From the NCBI GenBank assembly GCA_963556195.1, contig OY744520.1, positions 153,583,607 to 153,647,606 of the forward strand: DNA of 64,000 nt. The letters run 5' to 3'. This document shows positions 45,018-56,049 of the stretch, in pieces. The DNA comes from Sepiola atlantica (taxonomy: Eukaryota > Mollusca > Cephalopoda > Sepiida > Sepiolidae). The translations under genes and the position numbers were made by a program. Every line of letters starts with the position of its first letter. Position 1 is the stretch's first letter. The notes below the pieces were generated by a model. It was not told where the DNA came from. It saw only the letters and a program-made list of their open reading frames with translations, and did not search any database.

Positions 45018-45730
45018 TTAACGATCAGGCTGGTGTTAGGGTTAGGGCTGGGGTTAGAGTTAGGGTTAGGGCTGGGGTTAGAGTTAGGGTTAGAGCTGGG
45101 GTTAGGGTTAGGGTTAGGGCTGGAGTTAGGGTTAGGGTTAGGGCTGGAGTTAGGGTTAGGGCTGGAGTTAGAGTTAGGGCTGGAGTTAGAGTTAGGGTTA
45201 CGGCTGGAGTTAGAGTTAGGGTTAGGGCTGGAGTTAGAGTTAGGGCTGGAGTTAGAGTTAGGGTTAGGGCTGGAGTTAGGGTGGGTTTTTTTTTATTAAA
45301 TAAACACGTAGAAATTTAGCCAGTTTGGGGTGGGAGGTATTTATTTATTTAATAAAAACACGTAGAAATTTAGCCAATTTAGTTTTCTGGGTTTTTTTTT
45401 TAGGGGGGGAACTCAAGTCAAAGTTTGCCGACCCCCCTCCAAAACAAACACGAAAATCGCTAAATTTTTACGTGTTTTTATTAAAAACTCAAGTCGGTTA
45501 CATATCTCGTTTGACGCTAACTGGCCAGAAAATGGGTGCTCATTTTACGTTACAGTTATAAAGGAAAGTGAACCCCCACTCTAAAATCTTAAATATTTAA
45601 AAAAAAAAATTAATTCCTTCTTTGCGGATATTTTTTTAGGCTGTTTAAATGTATTTGCACAAAAAAAGTAGAATTTGAACTTTTTTAAGGGGTAAACTGC
45701 GCTGGGGATGGATAGTAAAAATTTACCGAA
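44555..45730. mobile_element. Foldback element enclosing telomere-like DNA
   Basis: The left arm (44555-44800) and right arm (about 45485-45730) are inverted over about 240 bp. Landmarks are TTTGTGCAAATACATTTAAAC, CAAAGAAGGAATTAA and CGTAAAATGAGCACCCATTT. The loop holds the second direct repeat and the TTAGGG array. A third copy of one arm is at 51127-51365. Confidence 0.75.
45030..45284 (+). repeat. Interstitial degenerate (TTAGGG)n array
   Basis: About 250 bp of TTAGGG and TTAGAG units, regularly interrupted by GCTGGAG or GCTGGGG, giving a higher-order pattern. It lies in the foldback loop. Long frames through it (GVRVRA, LGLGLE) are low-complexity artefacts. Confidence 0.9.
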
Positions 45731-47363
45731 AATAATATGTAAATAAAAACACACTGACATGTAAATCAAAAGAAAATTATTTTATTCCTTTTGCTTAAAA
45801 TGTAGTTTTGTTTTGTTCTTCTGCTTGGCTGAAAAATGCAAAAATTGCGCTTTGACTATGAGTCCCAGTAAAAAACAATTGAAACGAGAACGAGAACGGC
45901 CATTAATTATTTTTTTTTCACTTCACGTACGCTAAAACTATCAATTTATAAAAAATAGCACTTTTAACGGATTATAATCATTAATAACTGTCACAGTTAA
46001 CTTGGAAATTCAGTTTTATCGGCTACGGTAACTTTTATTTGTTGTATATTTGTTTTTTTTCAGCGTTTTCGTTGTAGGGCTATCCGTAAACATACCCGTT
46101 TTTATTTTTGTACCATCTACGGTGTCTTTCTTTGGGGAAAAACCGACTATTGTCTAACTTTGAAGGAATTAAGTGCATAAGCACTCACTATTTGAAAAAT
46201 GTTTTCGTTTTGTATATTAACAATGTAAGTAAACAAAATATAATTAAACCTGCTCTTCCCTGTAAGAAACCATTGTTGAACAAGTTATTCAATCGATCGT
46301 GATTACAGCAGTTGTCGCCCGTCCGACGAAAGCAAAACAACTTTGTAATAAACGCAATGTTTTCTGCCGAAGAAACGCAAAAACAGATGGCGTCTCCTTC
46401 TTTTACGACTAAATGGAATCCTTGAATTACATTTAAAAAAAAAAAAACAGTAACGTATTTATTTTATTGTATTATTTTCTATTTCTGCTTTATTTCATCG
46501 TGTTTTTTTTGTTTGTAATTTCTATTTTCACATATAGTCGCGACTTTTCAATATGATTTTTTTGATATGTTGTTAAAAAATATGCACGTGTTTGTTTTTT
46601 TCTCCAGTTTTTTCTTTCATACAACCACATCATCTTTGAAATTTAAAACAAAATATAATATATATATATCTGTATTATTCGAACTACTATTCTCATCTTG
46701 GTTGTTATATGACAACGTTTCAACCAATTTAACCTCCGATCTTCTTCAGGTGCATCTTTTCGAACTTTATAAACTTCTAGTCGGACTCGGGAATTTAAAC
46801 TTTTATTTAAACCACGGGGATAGATGGTTCTCATTCCGTCTAGTGTTTTTAATTCTGAATTAAGAATACCGGTACTTTCGTTCCGGTTAATTTTGGTTTT
46901 TCTATAGCCTGTAACTACGGTAGTACCCTTTTTTTTTATTTACCTTAAAATGTACCTTAAAAAATGGCTAAGATGTTTTTCGGTTATGAAAGAATTTAAA
47001 ATCTGTAGCACGAACGAGTGCTCTGAAAAAGTTAATTATCGGTACAAAATTGACTTACGAAGAAGTAATAGGAGACAATGCAAAACCCCAAATCACCGGA
47101 ACGAAATTACTAATTTGTTATACATACTCAAAGTTCAATAGTAACTTTATCCCCTATAGTAAGGAACGATTGAACCTTCAACCTCTAAGACAGTCACTTA
47201 AAACTGATTGTTAACAACGCAATGTCCATGTGGGCAATTTGTCCCCGTGGAGTAAATAAAGGCTTTATTTTTAAAGTTCGGCATGAAGATTCGAAAAGAT
47301 GAAGAAGGTCGTAGGTTACATCGCCGACACGTTGTGAACACTACGAAGATGAGAATACTTTGG
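45731..47363. other. AT-rich stretch without recognised gene
   Basis: It includes an inverted fragment of the 44.4-kb direct repeat (GACTATGAGTCCCAGTAAAA, about 45855-45874). At about 46690-46760 there is a GAAACG-hairpin element (minus), similar to 25790-25830. Frames at 46108-47141 carry no known domain. Confidence 0.4.
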
Positions 47364-47637
47364 GTCCTGTGCAGTTCTAGGAGGTCCACCCTCCCAGGCT
47401 TTGCCTCCCCTCTTTGGGGAGGAGTAAGTTAATTGCTTACTGCTTGAGGCGCCCCTACCGGGGAATGCCGACGGGACTGCCCAGGCAATTTTTGATGGTC
47501 AGAGTGCTCACCTCTCGGGCGCTGGCTTTTCAACCCCCACTTTCCGACCCGAGCTTGGATCACATCTTACTTGTGGGAGTAGGATAAAAACTGGCCTTCC
47601 TTGTGCCTAACTCCTGGAGAGGAGTAAATTACTCTAC
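47364..47637 (+). mobile_element. U2-SINE body, copy A (headless)
   Basis: Starts at the GTCCTGTGCAGTTCTAGGAG module. It lacks the U2 head and hairpin module. It is almost identical to copy B and so is best explained as a local tandem duplication with a 378-bp period. Confidence 0.85.
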
Positions 47638-48015
47638 TTTGGTCGAGATCAAAGTGTAGTATCTGTTCCGATGGATACTGCACCCTATAGACTGGTATTG
47701 TCTTGGCCTTCGGGGCTTGATTTACGCCGGTCTATGGGATTGTCCTGTGCAGTTCTAGGAGGTCCACCCTCCCAGGCTTTGCCTCCCCTCTTTGGGGAGG
47801 AGTAAGTTAATTGCTTACTGCTTGAGGCGCCCCTACCGGGGAATGCCGACGGGGCTGCCCAGGCAATTTTTGATGGTCAGAGTGCTCACCTCTCGGGCGC
47901 TGGCTTTTCAACCCCCACTTTCCGACCCGAGCTTGGGTCACATCTTACTTGTGGGAGTAGGATAAAAACTGGCCTTGTGCCTAACTCCTGGAGAGGAGTA
48001 AATTACTCTACTAGT
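47638..48015 (+). mobile_element. U2-headed SINE, copy B
   Basis: The head (47638-47670) reads GGTCGAGATCAAAGTGTAGT ATCTGTTCC, with the same extra A as the full-length copy. The CTATAGACTGG/CCGGTCTATGG hairpin module, body, tRNA-like segment and tail follow. Confidence 0.85.
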
Positions 48016-48700
48016 CCGAATAATCCAAATTTTTAATCCTCATCTAAAAAATCAGGAAAGATAAAATAAAAATAGTTTGGTCACACGAGCCAATAAGACG
48101 AATTTTCATAATTTCAATGGAATTGCCAATAATAATAGTAACAATAATTATTCATAGAATAAAATGAAATAAATTTAAATTCTTAGAATCATCAAGCGTA
48201 AATAAATAATAAAATAAATCTTGCGAAATTCAAAATATAAATAAATCTTTCTTTATAAATTGGACAAAGTAAATAAAATCTCGCCTATTATTTACAGTGA
48301 AATTAGTTTCGGAAAAATCAAACCATTTATTTTTACTTAAAACCATCGGTGCTTGTACAGAGAAGCGTACGGATTACATTATCAATACCACAAAAACAGC
48401 AGATTTAAATCAGTATCCTCACCAAAAAAGTAGGGAAAATGATCGAGTAGAATTTTAATTAAAAATCAAAATCAGTTTCATCGTATTTTGATTACTGCCA
48501 TTGATTTATTACGTGTTAATATGACAGACTGAGTTACCCCCCCTGAATTTCGTGTTTTTCGCTCGAATCAATGGCCGACGCGATTAAACGATATATCGTA
48601 TTTTGTTTTTTTTTAATTACAATTCTATAGTTTTGCTAATTTTTGGTGTACAAACTTATTTTTGCTTGATACATAAGTATATCAATTTAATTGGAACTGC
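48016..48700. other. AT-rich stretch
   Basis: No gene seen. Composition shifts sharply to GC-richer at about 48710. Confidence 0.4.
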
Positions 48701-49488
48701 GATTTTCAGCGTTTTTCATATGCACGCTTCCGAGAGGGGAGCCCTTGTTCTTCGCCGAATGCCGGGCCGCGCTTAGAGCGTTGCCGGGGTCCAGTAACCT
48801 TGCCCGGTCTAGGAAGAGACTATATCGGGATCTAGTGGAGGGTACCGCTTCGGACCCACTTGAGGAGCGGCTTGGATTGTCGAGGGAGGAGGCCCGCTCC
48901 CAGTGGAATTGGGCGCCAGGCCAGAGTTATCTCAACAATTCTGAGTATTCTCTGACCTGGCGACTGGTTCGGAACGCACTGCCCCTCTATGGCAGATTAT
49001 GCAGAGATGGTTTAAGGGACGTCCCCTTATGCCCGCGCTGTGAAGACGACGAAGAAGAAACGGCCGAGCACGCCTTCTTCACCTGCAGCAAACTTCGACA
49101 TCTCTGGGAATACGTCAGGGAGGTGACGGCCCGCATCGACGCCGAGCAGCCGATGGTCCTGGATGTAGCATCTGTCATCAACAACGCAGCACCGCCGTGG
49201 TCTGGGGAGAAACGAATGGTGTTTCTAGCCATCCTAGCCGTAGCAAGACTAGTGACGTGGGTTACACGTCCTGATGAGGTTCATGGGGTTGGATCTGTTT
49301 CGGATCGGGATCTGGTAGTTTACTTTAAACACCAACTTAAAGTGAAGATCAGATGCGATTGGAAACGATTACATCGCATGGATTTCAATAGGAGATGGGT
49401 GCATGACACTAGTTTGTGCATCCGACGAGGCGCCAAGTTTGAGTTATGGCACACGCGGTACTGGGTTCTATGGAACCCACCCCTGTAG
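48691..49488 (+). pseudogene. Tx1/R2-like non-LTR retrotransposon ORF2 C-terminus
   Basis: 265 codons open to a natural stop. Residues 60-110 resemble the post-RT thumb region (EYSLTWRLVRNALPLYGRL). C114, C117, H127 and C132 form the zf-RVT CCHC knuckle (CPRC ... EHAFFTC). The rest is the C-terminal domain with LAILAVARLVTWV and WKRLHRMDFNRRW. The ORF lacks endonuclease and RT, so it is 5'-truncated near 48710. GC content is clearly above that of its surroundings. Tx1-clade elements include families that target small RNA genes (for example Keno in U2 genes). A U2-like sequence follows its 3' region, so such targeting is possible but unproven. The listed start codon is arbitrary, because the frame probably begins at the truncation. 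Confidence 0.75.
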
Positions 49489-50195
49489 AGTTTTTTGATT
49501 TATTTAAAAAAACTGGTAACCTCTTAAACTAGTAGGAATGAAAGTTATCCTGTCCCTATTTTATTTTTGCCGGCACTAGAGAGCTTTCAAAGATTCCCAC
49601 TTCCACTGTTTTATTTTGTCCCCGGTCTTTTGAAACCCTTTGCATTACTATCTTGGAAGACGCCATCCACCCCATGATCCCATTCCCGATGAATTTATTT
49701 TTTGAACACTCCTCTCTTAAGTTCCCACTCCCACTTAGTGACCGACCCGCTTGTTTTCGGTCTCGTGCCGGAAAGCAGTGAGCGGTCTAACACTTAGCCA
49801 TGAGGGAAAGCCGGGCCATACTAACCTTTTTACCATTTTATTTTGTTCTTTATTTTTCTTTCTTTTTGGGTGTTTTTAATATTTTTTCCCACTCCAACGA
49901 AAATTCCTTTTTTACATCAATGTTTTTTGGGGATATTTTAAGTAGGGATCCACCCACAGAGTGAATGCGGTATTTTGGTGCAAGAATCTAGTTTAGAGTC
50001 AGCAAATGTTTTTTTTCTGTTTGTAAACTTTTGTGAAATAAAAAACATTGAACAGCTTGTCTCACTTATCCCCCCCCCTCCCCCTACATAACGGGCACTA
50101 TGCCTAAGGTCTGGTGAGTTCCCAAGGTTTGTAAAATCTTCATCTGTAGATAAAGATGAAGGTTGTCCAAAGGAACTCACCGGCCTAAATAAATT
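49489..50195 (+). mobile_element. Probable 3' UTR of the Tx1-like LINE
   Basis: No coding capacity. It continues to a strong stem-loop (50113-50181) with outer arms GGTGAGTTCC/GGAACTCACC and inner arms CTTCATCT/AGATGAAG. U2-like DNA starts at 50196 directly after it. The 3' boundary is inferred. Confidence 0.45.
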
Positions 50196-50512
50196 GGCCT
50201 TTTGGCTAAGATCAAAGTGTAGTATCTGTTTCGATGGATACTGCACGCCTGTCCTGTGCAGTTCTAGGAGGTCCACTCTCCCAGGCTTTGCCTCCCCTCT
50301 TTGGGGAGGAGTAAGTTTATTGCTTACTGTCTGAGGCGCCCCTACCGGGGAATGCCGACGGGGCTGCCCAGGCAATTTTTAAATGGCCAGAGTGCTCACC
50401 TCTCGAGCGCTAGCTTTTCAAATCCCACTTTCTCGACCCGATCTTGGGTCACATCTTACTTGTGGGAGTAAGATAAAACTGGCCTTGTGCCTAACTCCTG
50501 GGGAGGAGTAAA
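50196..50512 (+). mobile_element. U2-headed SINE, copy C
   Basis: GGCCTTTTGGCTAAGATC followed by AAAGTGTAGTATCTGTT matches U2 best of all copies. The hairpin module is deleted. Body, tRNA-like segment (TGGCCAGAGTGC ... TTTTCAAATCCC) and tail are present. The first ~9 nt of U2 are missing. Confidence 0.85.
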
Positions 50513-50549
50513 TAAAACAAAACAACAACCAGGTGTATTTTTACCCCGC

Positions 50550-50856
50550 CTAATAAACCGGTATTGTCCGGGCCTTTGGGTCTGGATTTACGCCTGTCTG
50601 CTGGGGGTTGTCTGGTCCTGTGCAGTTCTAGGAGGTGCACCCTCCCAGGCTTTGCCTCCCCTCTTTGGGGAGGAGTAAGTTTATTGCTTACTTTCTGAGG
50701 CGCCCCTACCGGGGAATGCCGACGGGGCTGCCCAGCCAATTTTTAAATGGCCAGAGTGCTCACCTCTCGAGCGCTGGCTTATCTAATCCCACTTTCCCGA
50801 CCTTGTGTCACATCTTGCCTTGTGGGAGGTAGATAAATATAACAAAACAAATTGAG
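50550..50856 (+). mobile_element. U2-SINE body, copy D (headless)
   Basis: Starts in the hairpin module (ACCGGTATTGTCCGGGCC) and continues through body and tRNA-like segment to AGATAAATATAACAAAAC. Confidence 0.8.
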
Positions 50857-51126
50857 GCGGAAAATAAAATGGCCGATATAAATAAATAAAGTTTTACCAT
50901 TAAAAAAAAAAAAAATTTAAACAAAGGGTAACATTTTCTAAGGAAAATTTGTAATATATTTCAATTCCATTTTTAATGAACAGTAACACTGTTTAATTTT
51001 ATTATTTGCAGAAAACAACAACAATCAGGGCAAAATAATACGCCGTATTATTTTGCTCCCTACACCGGTTGCAATCTGACGCAACATAATCGCAAACATT
51101 TGACAGTTATTATTATAGAGCTCAAA

Positions 51127-51365
51127 AGTTGGTATTTTTTTACTATCTTACCCAGCGCAGTTTACCCCCTAAAAAAGTCCAAATTCTACTTTTTTGTGCA
51201 AATACATTTAAACAGCCTAATAAAACATATTCGCAAACAAGGAATTAAAAAAAAATTAAATACTTAAGATTTTAGAGTGGGGGATCACTTTCCTTTATGA
51301 ATTTAACGTAAAATGAGCACCCATTTCCTGGCCACTTAGTGTAAAACGAGACATGTAACATAATA
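51127..51365 (+). repeat. Single arm of the 44.5-kb foldback family
   Basis: It matches 44555-44780 closely (TTTTGTGCAAATACATTT, GAGTGGGGGATCACTTTCC). No mirrored partner lies nearby, so it is a solo arm. Confidence 0.8.
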
Positions 51366-51851
51366 AAAAAAAATCATGACTTTTGATCACTTAAAGATAT
51401 AGTAAAATTAGAGCTATACCATGGCCTTCGTAAAGTAAAGGCCCGGCAGCACTTTTCCTGGCCGCCAGCGGCTGCCAGCGCCAAATGGCTCAAGTGACTC
51501 AATCGCAGTCATTTAAAAATAAAGAATAGTCTTCAATATTGAGAATAAGCATATAATTGTCATTTTATTGCTCCCCTCCCCCGAATACAATTCTTTTAGT
51601 ATCTTTTATGTTATACTTAATCTTTTGCACTTTAAGGACAGCGCTGATATAATAACGTTATTATTTAGAAACCCATCATAAATTTAAAAAAAAACACCCA
51701 TTATAAATTAAAAAAAAAACAATATTTCACATATATATATATATATATTAATTAATTAAGTTCAAATATTAACTAAATGAACAAAACCATTACTTTTCAA
51801 CAGTGCTCAATATATATTAGAGCTTTTATATTAAAATAAACATAGTTTGAG

Positions 51852-51897
51852 TATCCGACAATTGTTTCAGAACCTTCTCGGCTCCTCCTCAGGGATA
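51852..51897 (-). ncRNA. Type I hammerhead ribozyme
   Basis: Minus strand. Stem I pairs TATCC (51897-51893) with GGATA (51856-51852), 5 bp. The core CTGAGGA is at 51892-51886. Stem II pairs GGAGCC with GGTTCT (51885-51880 with 51874-51869, 6 bp) around a GAGAA loop. GAAA is at 51868-51865. Stem III is the short AC/GT (51865-51864 with 51859-51858) closed by AATT. The triplet is GTC, cutting after C at 51857. All required core residues are present in 46 nt. The very short stem III is typical of Penelope-type minimal hammerheads, which may work as dimers. Confidence 0.85.
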
Positions 51898-52216
51898 TAC
51901 TGATGAGCAAAGATTATACCCGCCAATACACAATCATAAGAAAGAAAAAAAGCAGACAAATTACATTTCAAAAATTTTCAGACGAGAAACCTTTTACACA
52001 AGATGACAACTTTGACACCTACCTATCTACGCATAAGAAATTCGATCATGCTCAAACTTTTGGCAGGACCGACTAGACTCGACCGTCTCCTCTTCCTTAA
52101 CCACATGCACACACACCGAGACACACTCACACGCTTATACGTACACATTTATATACTCACAAACACACATACACACTTATATATATAGATGTAAAAATAA
52201 AAACATATATACATAA

Positions 52217-52226
<10 letters not shown>

Positions 52227-52249
<23 letters not shown>

Positions 52250-52276
52250 CACAAACACACTTATATATATATATAT
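52227..52276. repeat. (TA)n and (CA)n microsatellites
   Basis: Short TA tracts separated by ACACAAACACAC, in the foldback loop. Confidence 0.9.
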
Positions 52277-53025
52277 TTATCTATTTTGAGTAATGTATTA
52301 AGGATTTAATTTTTTATTTTATCTTCTTACTAAACATTTTCCCCAAAAGCCACCAAATATAGTGTTATATACATTAAGACAATCGCTGTTTATTATTTAA
52401 TTAAAATTCTTAACAAATATCAATCATATTTACCATCCACCAAGCGTTATTAAACACATACCATTATCCATAGGTCATAGAATTAGCAATAATTCTTCTA
52501 ATGAAGAAATTTTCTGTAGCAGGAAAAGTTATTTTCCCTGTCATACGTTTAGATGCCGGTGTTTGTAGCAGAAAAATCTCAACGATGGTCGAAAACGCCC
52601 AAGAAACTCTTTTTAGTAGACACCGGAACAACACTCGCAAGGGATTCTGGATTAATGCACACTGCCTTCTGAAAAGTAATGGTTTTGTTCATTTAGTTAA
52701 TATTTGAATTTAATTAATCAATATATATATATATATGTGAAATATTGTTTTTTTTCAAATTTATAATGGGTGTTTTTTTAAAAATTTATGATGGGTTTCT
52801 AAATAATAACGTTATTATATCAGCGCTGTCCTTAAAGTTAAAAAGATTAAGTATAACACAAAAGATACTAAAAAAATTGTATTCGGGGGAGGGGAGCAAT
52901 AAAATGACAATTATATGCTTATTTTTAATATTGAAGACTATTCTTTATTTTTAAATGACTGCGATTGAGTCACTTGAGCCATTTGGCGCTGGCGGCCGGG
53001 AAAAGTGCCACCCGTAAAGGCCTGC

Positions 53026-53450
53026 CCACTAAGTCGCGTATATCTGCTGACATCACAGTCGTTGGTGCTAGCAGATAAACAAGACACGTCGAAGGTACCA
53101 GTTAGACGCTACATTTGGTAGTGGACATATAATGGTGATGTCTAAAATTATTTCATTTTTGATCTAGTAATTGTTTGGTAGTTAAAAAAGGATACTTATT
53201 GTTTCATTCATGTCGTTTTCAAGTCTGATAGTGATTTGAAGGGAAAACTATAACAAAATCTCGTTTAGACAAAAATTCAACATCGATAAGACCAAATTTG
53301 TCGGTAGAATCACCGAAAAATCTTATATAATAAAAAAACTAAAAACAAAAAGCAAACTACTTTTTTTTTCCCCTAAAATGTAAAATGTTTTTGGGGAATT
53401 TGTAACTATAGTTAACAGAACAAGAAAGGGATGAAAAAAAACAAATACGC
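53026..53450. other. Non-coding stretch
   Basis: No gene seen. Confidence 0.4.
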
Positions 53451-53454
53451 AACA

Positions 53455-53937
53455 AATAAATGTTACCAAAGGCAAGATAAGTTACTCTTCTACCTACCTG
53501 GATAAGTTTATTTGTGTTATAAGTTATTTTAAATCGTTTTTTACTTTAATAAAAAAGTAGGGTCAAAACATCACATTAGAATGAAAATAAAAACAAAAAT
53601 GGCGACAAGTGATCATGTGAGGCCTAGAGAATCGCCTACAAATCGAAAATTAAACAAAAATGCGGCTAATAAAATATACAGTTCGGTTGAACATAAAATT
53701 CTCACCCGATTGGTGACAGTTATTAGGTTTATTTTCGTTTAATTTCCAATTTTGGGGCGATTCACGAGGCTTCACGTGGTTACCAGTACCTATTGCAATT
53801 TTTTTTTCATTCTTCGACCCTACTTTTGTATTGAAAGTAAAACAACACTTTAAAATAAGTTAAAACACAAATAAACTTATCCAGGTAGGTAGAAGAGTAA
53901 CTTATCTTGCCTTTAGTAACATTTATTTTAGCAATAC
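53455..53937. mobile_element. Compact foldback/MITE with near-perfect ends
   Basis: The terminal ~63 bp (AAATAAATGTTACC...AAAGGCAAGATAAGTTACTC...GGTAGAAGAG mirrored) are almost perfectly inverted. Weaker symmetry continues to the centre (GCCTAGAGAATCGCC against GGCGATTCACGAGGC). The total is about 480 bp and non-coding. Confidence 0.85.
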
Positions 53938-54459
53938 ACATGAACAAATTTAAATTGCTTAAAATATCTCAATAATGGAATAAATAGAAAGAGCTTGATG
54001 ATCTAAGAAAGAATCTTCTTAAATTTTTGAAAATAAGAAAGTTATGACTATTTTTGTTTCTCGCCGATTGGACATTTTCCCCTCTTTAAGACCATATGCG
54101 TTTCGTCACATTTTTGACACTAATTTTTCAGTAAAATGTTTATATCTTTGTTAAAACAAGATTAAGCAATGAAATTTACCATATAAGTGTATTTTTGTGC
54201 AAGGAATCAGAATATGCCACTGAAAATCTCCAAATATTAATGGTTTCCAAGTAATCTGCACTAAGTGCACATAAATATGCTGCAATACTTTAAAATACCA
54301 TGTATCCATTAAAAAAAAGAAGTTAGAACTCAAAGTTGAATTGTAATACATTTTATATACAAGAAACTGAAATCTAATACTAGGACTGTTTAAAAATGAA
54401 TATATTGCAAGATTTCTTTGACATTATTGTTGATTAACACCTTTCATTAAATCACCCCC
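53938..54459. other. Non-coding stretch
   Basis: No gene. The frame at 54151-54351 (minus) has no domain. Confidence 0.4.
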
Positions 54460-55545
54460 TTGCCTCCCCTAAATATGAGATTCTTTTTTTTTTAGGCAAT
54501 TACATGTTAACACCCTAAAAAACTTAGCAGAAAGAAAGAAACAAAAACAATTATTTTAGAATTTAGAGTGGGGATTAGTTTCACATATAAATTTAATGTA
54601 AAATAATCCCCCATTTCAGGGCCATTCTAGCGTTTTAAGGCATTACTCATTTTTTTCTATGGGAGATAAATCCTGTGCGTTTTTCTTTTTTTTTTTTTAG
54701 AGGGGGGTGGGCTCTTCTTTTCTTTCTTTTTTTTTTTAGACGATTATGTATAGTTTTAAGAGGGTCTTTGTGGGAGGAGAAGGGGCTTACCACTTGAACT
54801 TCGGGTTAGTGGTAGGGCTAGGGGCAATTAAGTGTGAACACCCTGAAAACTTAGCAGAAAGAAAAAAAAACAATTAATTTAGAGTGGGGGATTATTTTCA
54901 CATAAATCTAATGTAGAATAATTCACCATTTCCGGGCCATTCTAGCGTTTTAGGGTAGTTAATCAATTTTTTTATATGGGAAATAAATCCTGTGCGTTTT
55001 TATTTATGGGCGTCTGTTTTTGTTTTCCTTTTTTTTCTTTTTTTTTCTTTTAGATGATTATGTGTGGTTTTAATGGGCTTTTTGTAGTATTGGAGGCTTG
55101 CCACTCGGACTTAGGGTTAGTGATAAGGTTAAGGAAGAGGTTTTGTTTTGGATGGAGGTTGCCATTCGGACTTAGTGTTAGGGTTAAGGGAGTTTTTTTT
55201 TAGGGGCTGGCTTATCACTCAGATTTAAGGTTAATGATATGGCACGTTCAAGCGAAGGCATTTTTAGGAGGTGGGCTTGTCACTCGAACTTAGTTATTGA
55301 TAGAGTAATTATTTATTTTATATCAAGTTTTCAGCTTGAAAAAACAATATTTAAAAAATTGCACTAAAAGGCAAGAATGGACGGGAAATGGGAGATCATT
55401 TTACGTTAAATTTATATGCAAAACTGATCCCCCACTCTAAATTCTAAATTATTTTGTTTTTTTTTCTTTTTTCCGCCAAGACTTTTAGGGTGTTCACAGG
55501 TAATCGCCTAAAAAAGTAGAATCTTATTTATTGTTTTTAATTGGC
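54460..55545. mobile_element. Foldback element, 43-kb family
   Basis: The left arm 54460-54645 is mirrored at 55362-55545. An additional left-arm copy lies at 54820-54975. The loop has degenerate telomere-like pieces (ACTTAGGGTTAGTG, AGTGTTAGGGTTAAGGG) at about 55110-55190. Confidence 0.7.
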
Positions 55546-56049
55546 GACAGAAAGTCATTACTACTGGAAGTTCGAAAGTTGAGTAAAAACCAGTATTTCT
55601 TGAAGTATTTTTTATAAAAGAACCACAAACAGCATTAACTTTTATAAGCACAAAAAGTATTTTTTTTTTTTTTTCAAAAGAAGTTCCTAAACGAATTTTA
55701 GAAAGCTTTAGTTTATAGTTAGCTGCTGCTGCTTGATTGTTATACCAGCAATACTAGCAGCCATTGTTGACTTTCGCTCAAAAGGAGACAATATATTTTC
55801 GGATAATGTAATTTAAAATTATTACTACCGAAAAACAAAACATACAATTATAATTTTAATGCATAAAAAAAGATAAAAGATTAATTTATTTACTAACTGG
55901 CGCACGAAAAATAGTTTTAAAAAAATCTTCGATACACGTGTGGGGGTACTAACGAATTCTTAACGTTAAACATGAAAGAACGAGTAAAAATACGCCAATA
56001 ACCAACACAAAAAGTAAGAAAGCCAGCACTCAAAAATACATATAAACAT
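55546..56049. other. Non-coding stretch
   Basis: No gene or element recognised. Confidence 0.4.

Larger units (their letters stand above)
51440..53025. mobile_element. Large foldback element with ~370-bp arms
   Basis: The left arm (51440-51805) and right arm (about 52665-53025) are inverted copies with high identity. The outer ends carry CACTTTTCC-GGCCGCCAGCG. Inner landmarks are AATAACGTTATTATTTAGAAA and CATTACTTTTCA. The loop (about 51810-52660) contains the motif TCAACAGTGCTCAAT at its edge, a hammerhead ribozyme (51852-51897) and (TA)n/(CA)n tracts. No transposase seen. Confidence 0.85.

Noticed and set aside
45030..45284. True chromosome end
   Set aside because: Degenerate, short, interrupted and embedded in a foldback loop with unique sequence on both sides.
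45009..45319. Long open frames with GVRVRA/LGLGLE repeats
   Set aside because: Translation of degenerate telomere repeats.
46690..46755. CTGAAGA...GAAACG on the minus strand
   Set aside because: Core-like pieces are present but stem II and stem I do not form. At most a decayed relative.
47638..47670. Independent U2 snRNA gene or pseudogene
   Set aside because: Only the first ~45 nt match, always with the same extra A and usually followed by the same SINE body.
51899..51906. CTGATGAG beside the 51.9-kb ribozyme, plus strand
   Set aside because: No GAAA at a suitable distance and no stem II. The genuine ribozyme is on the opposite strand just next to it.
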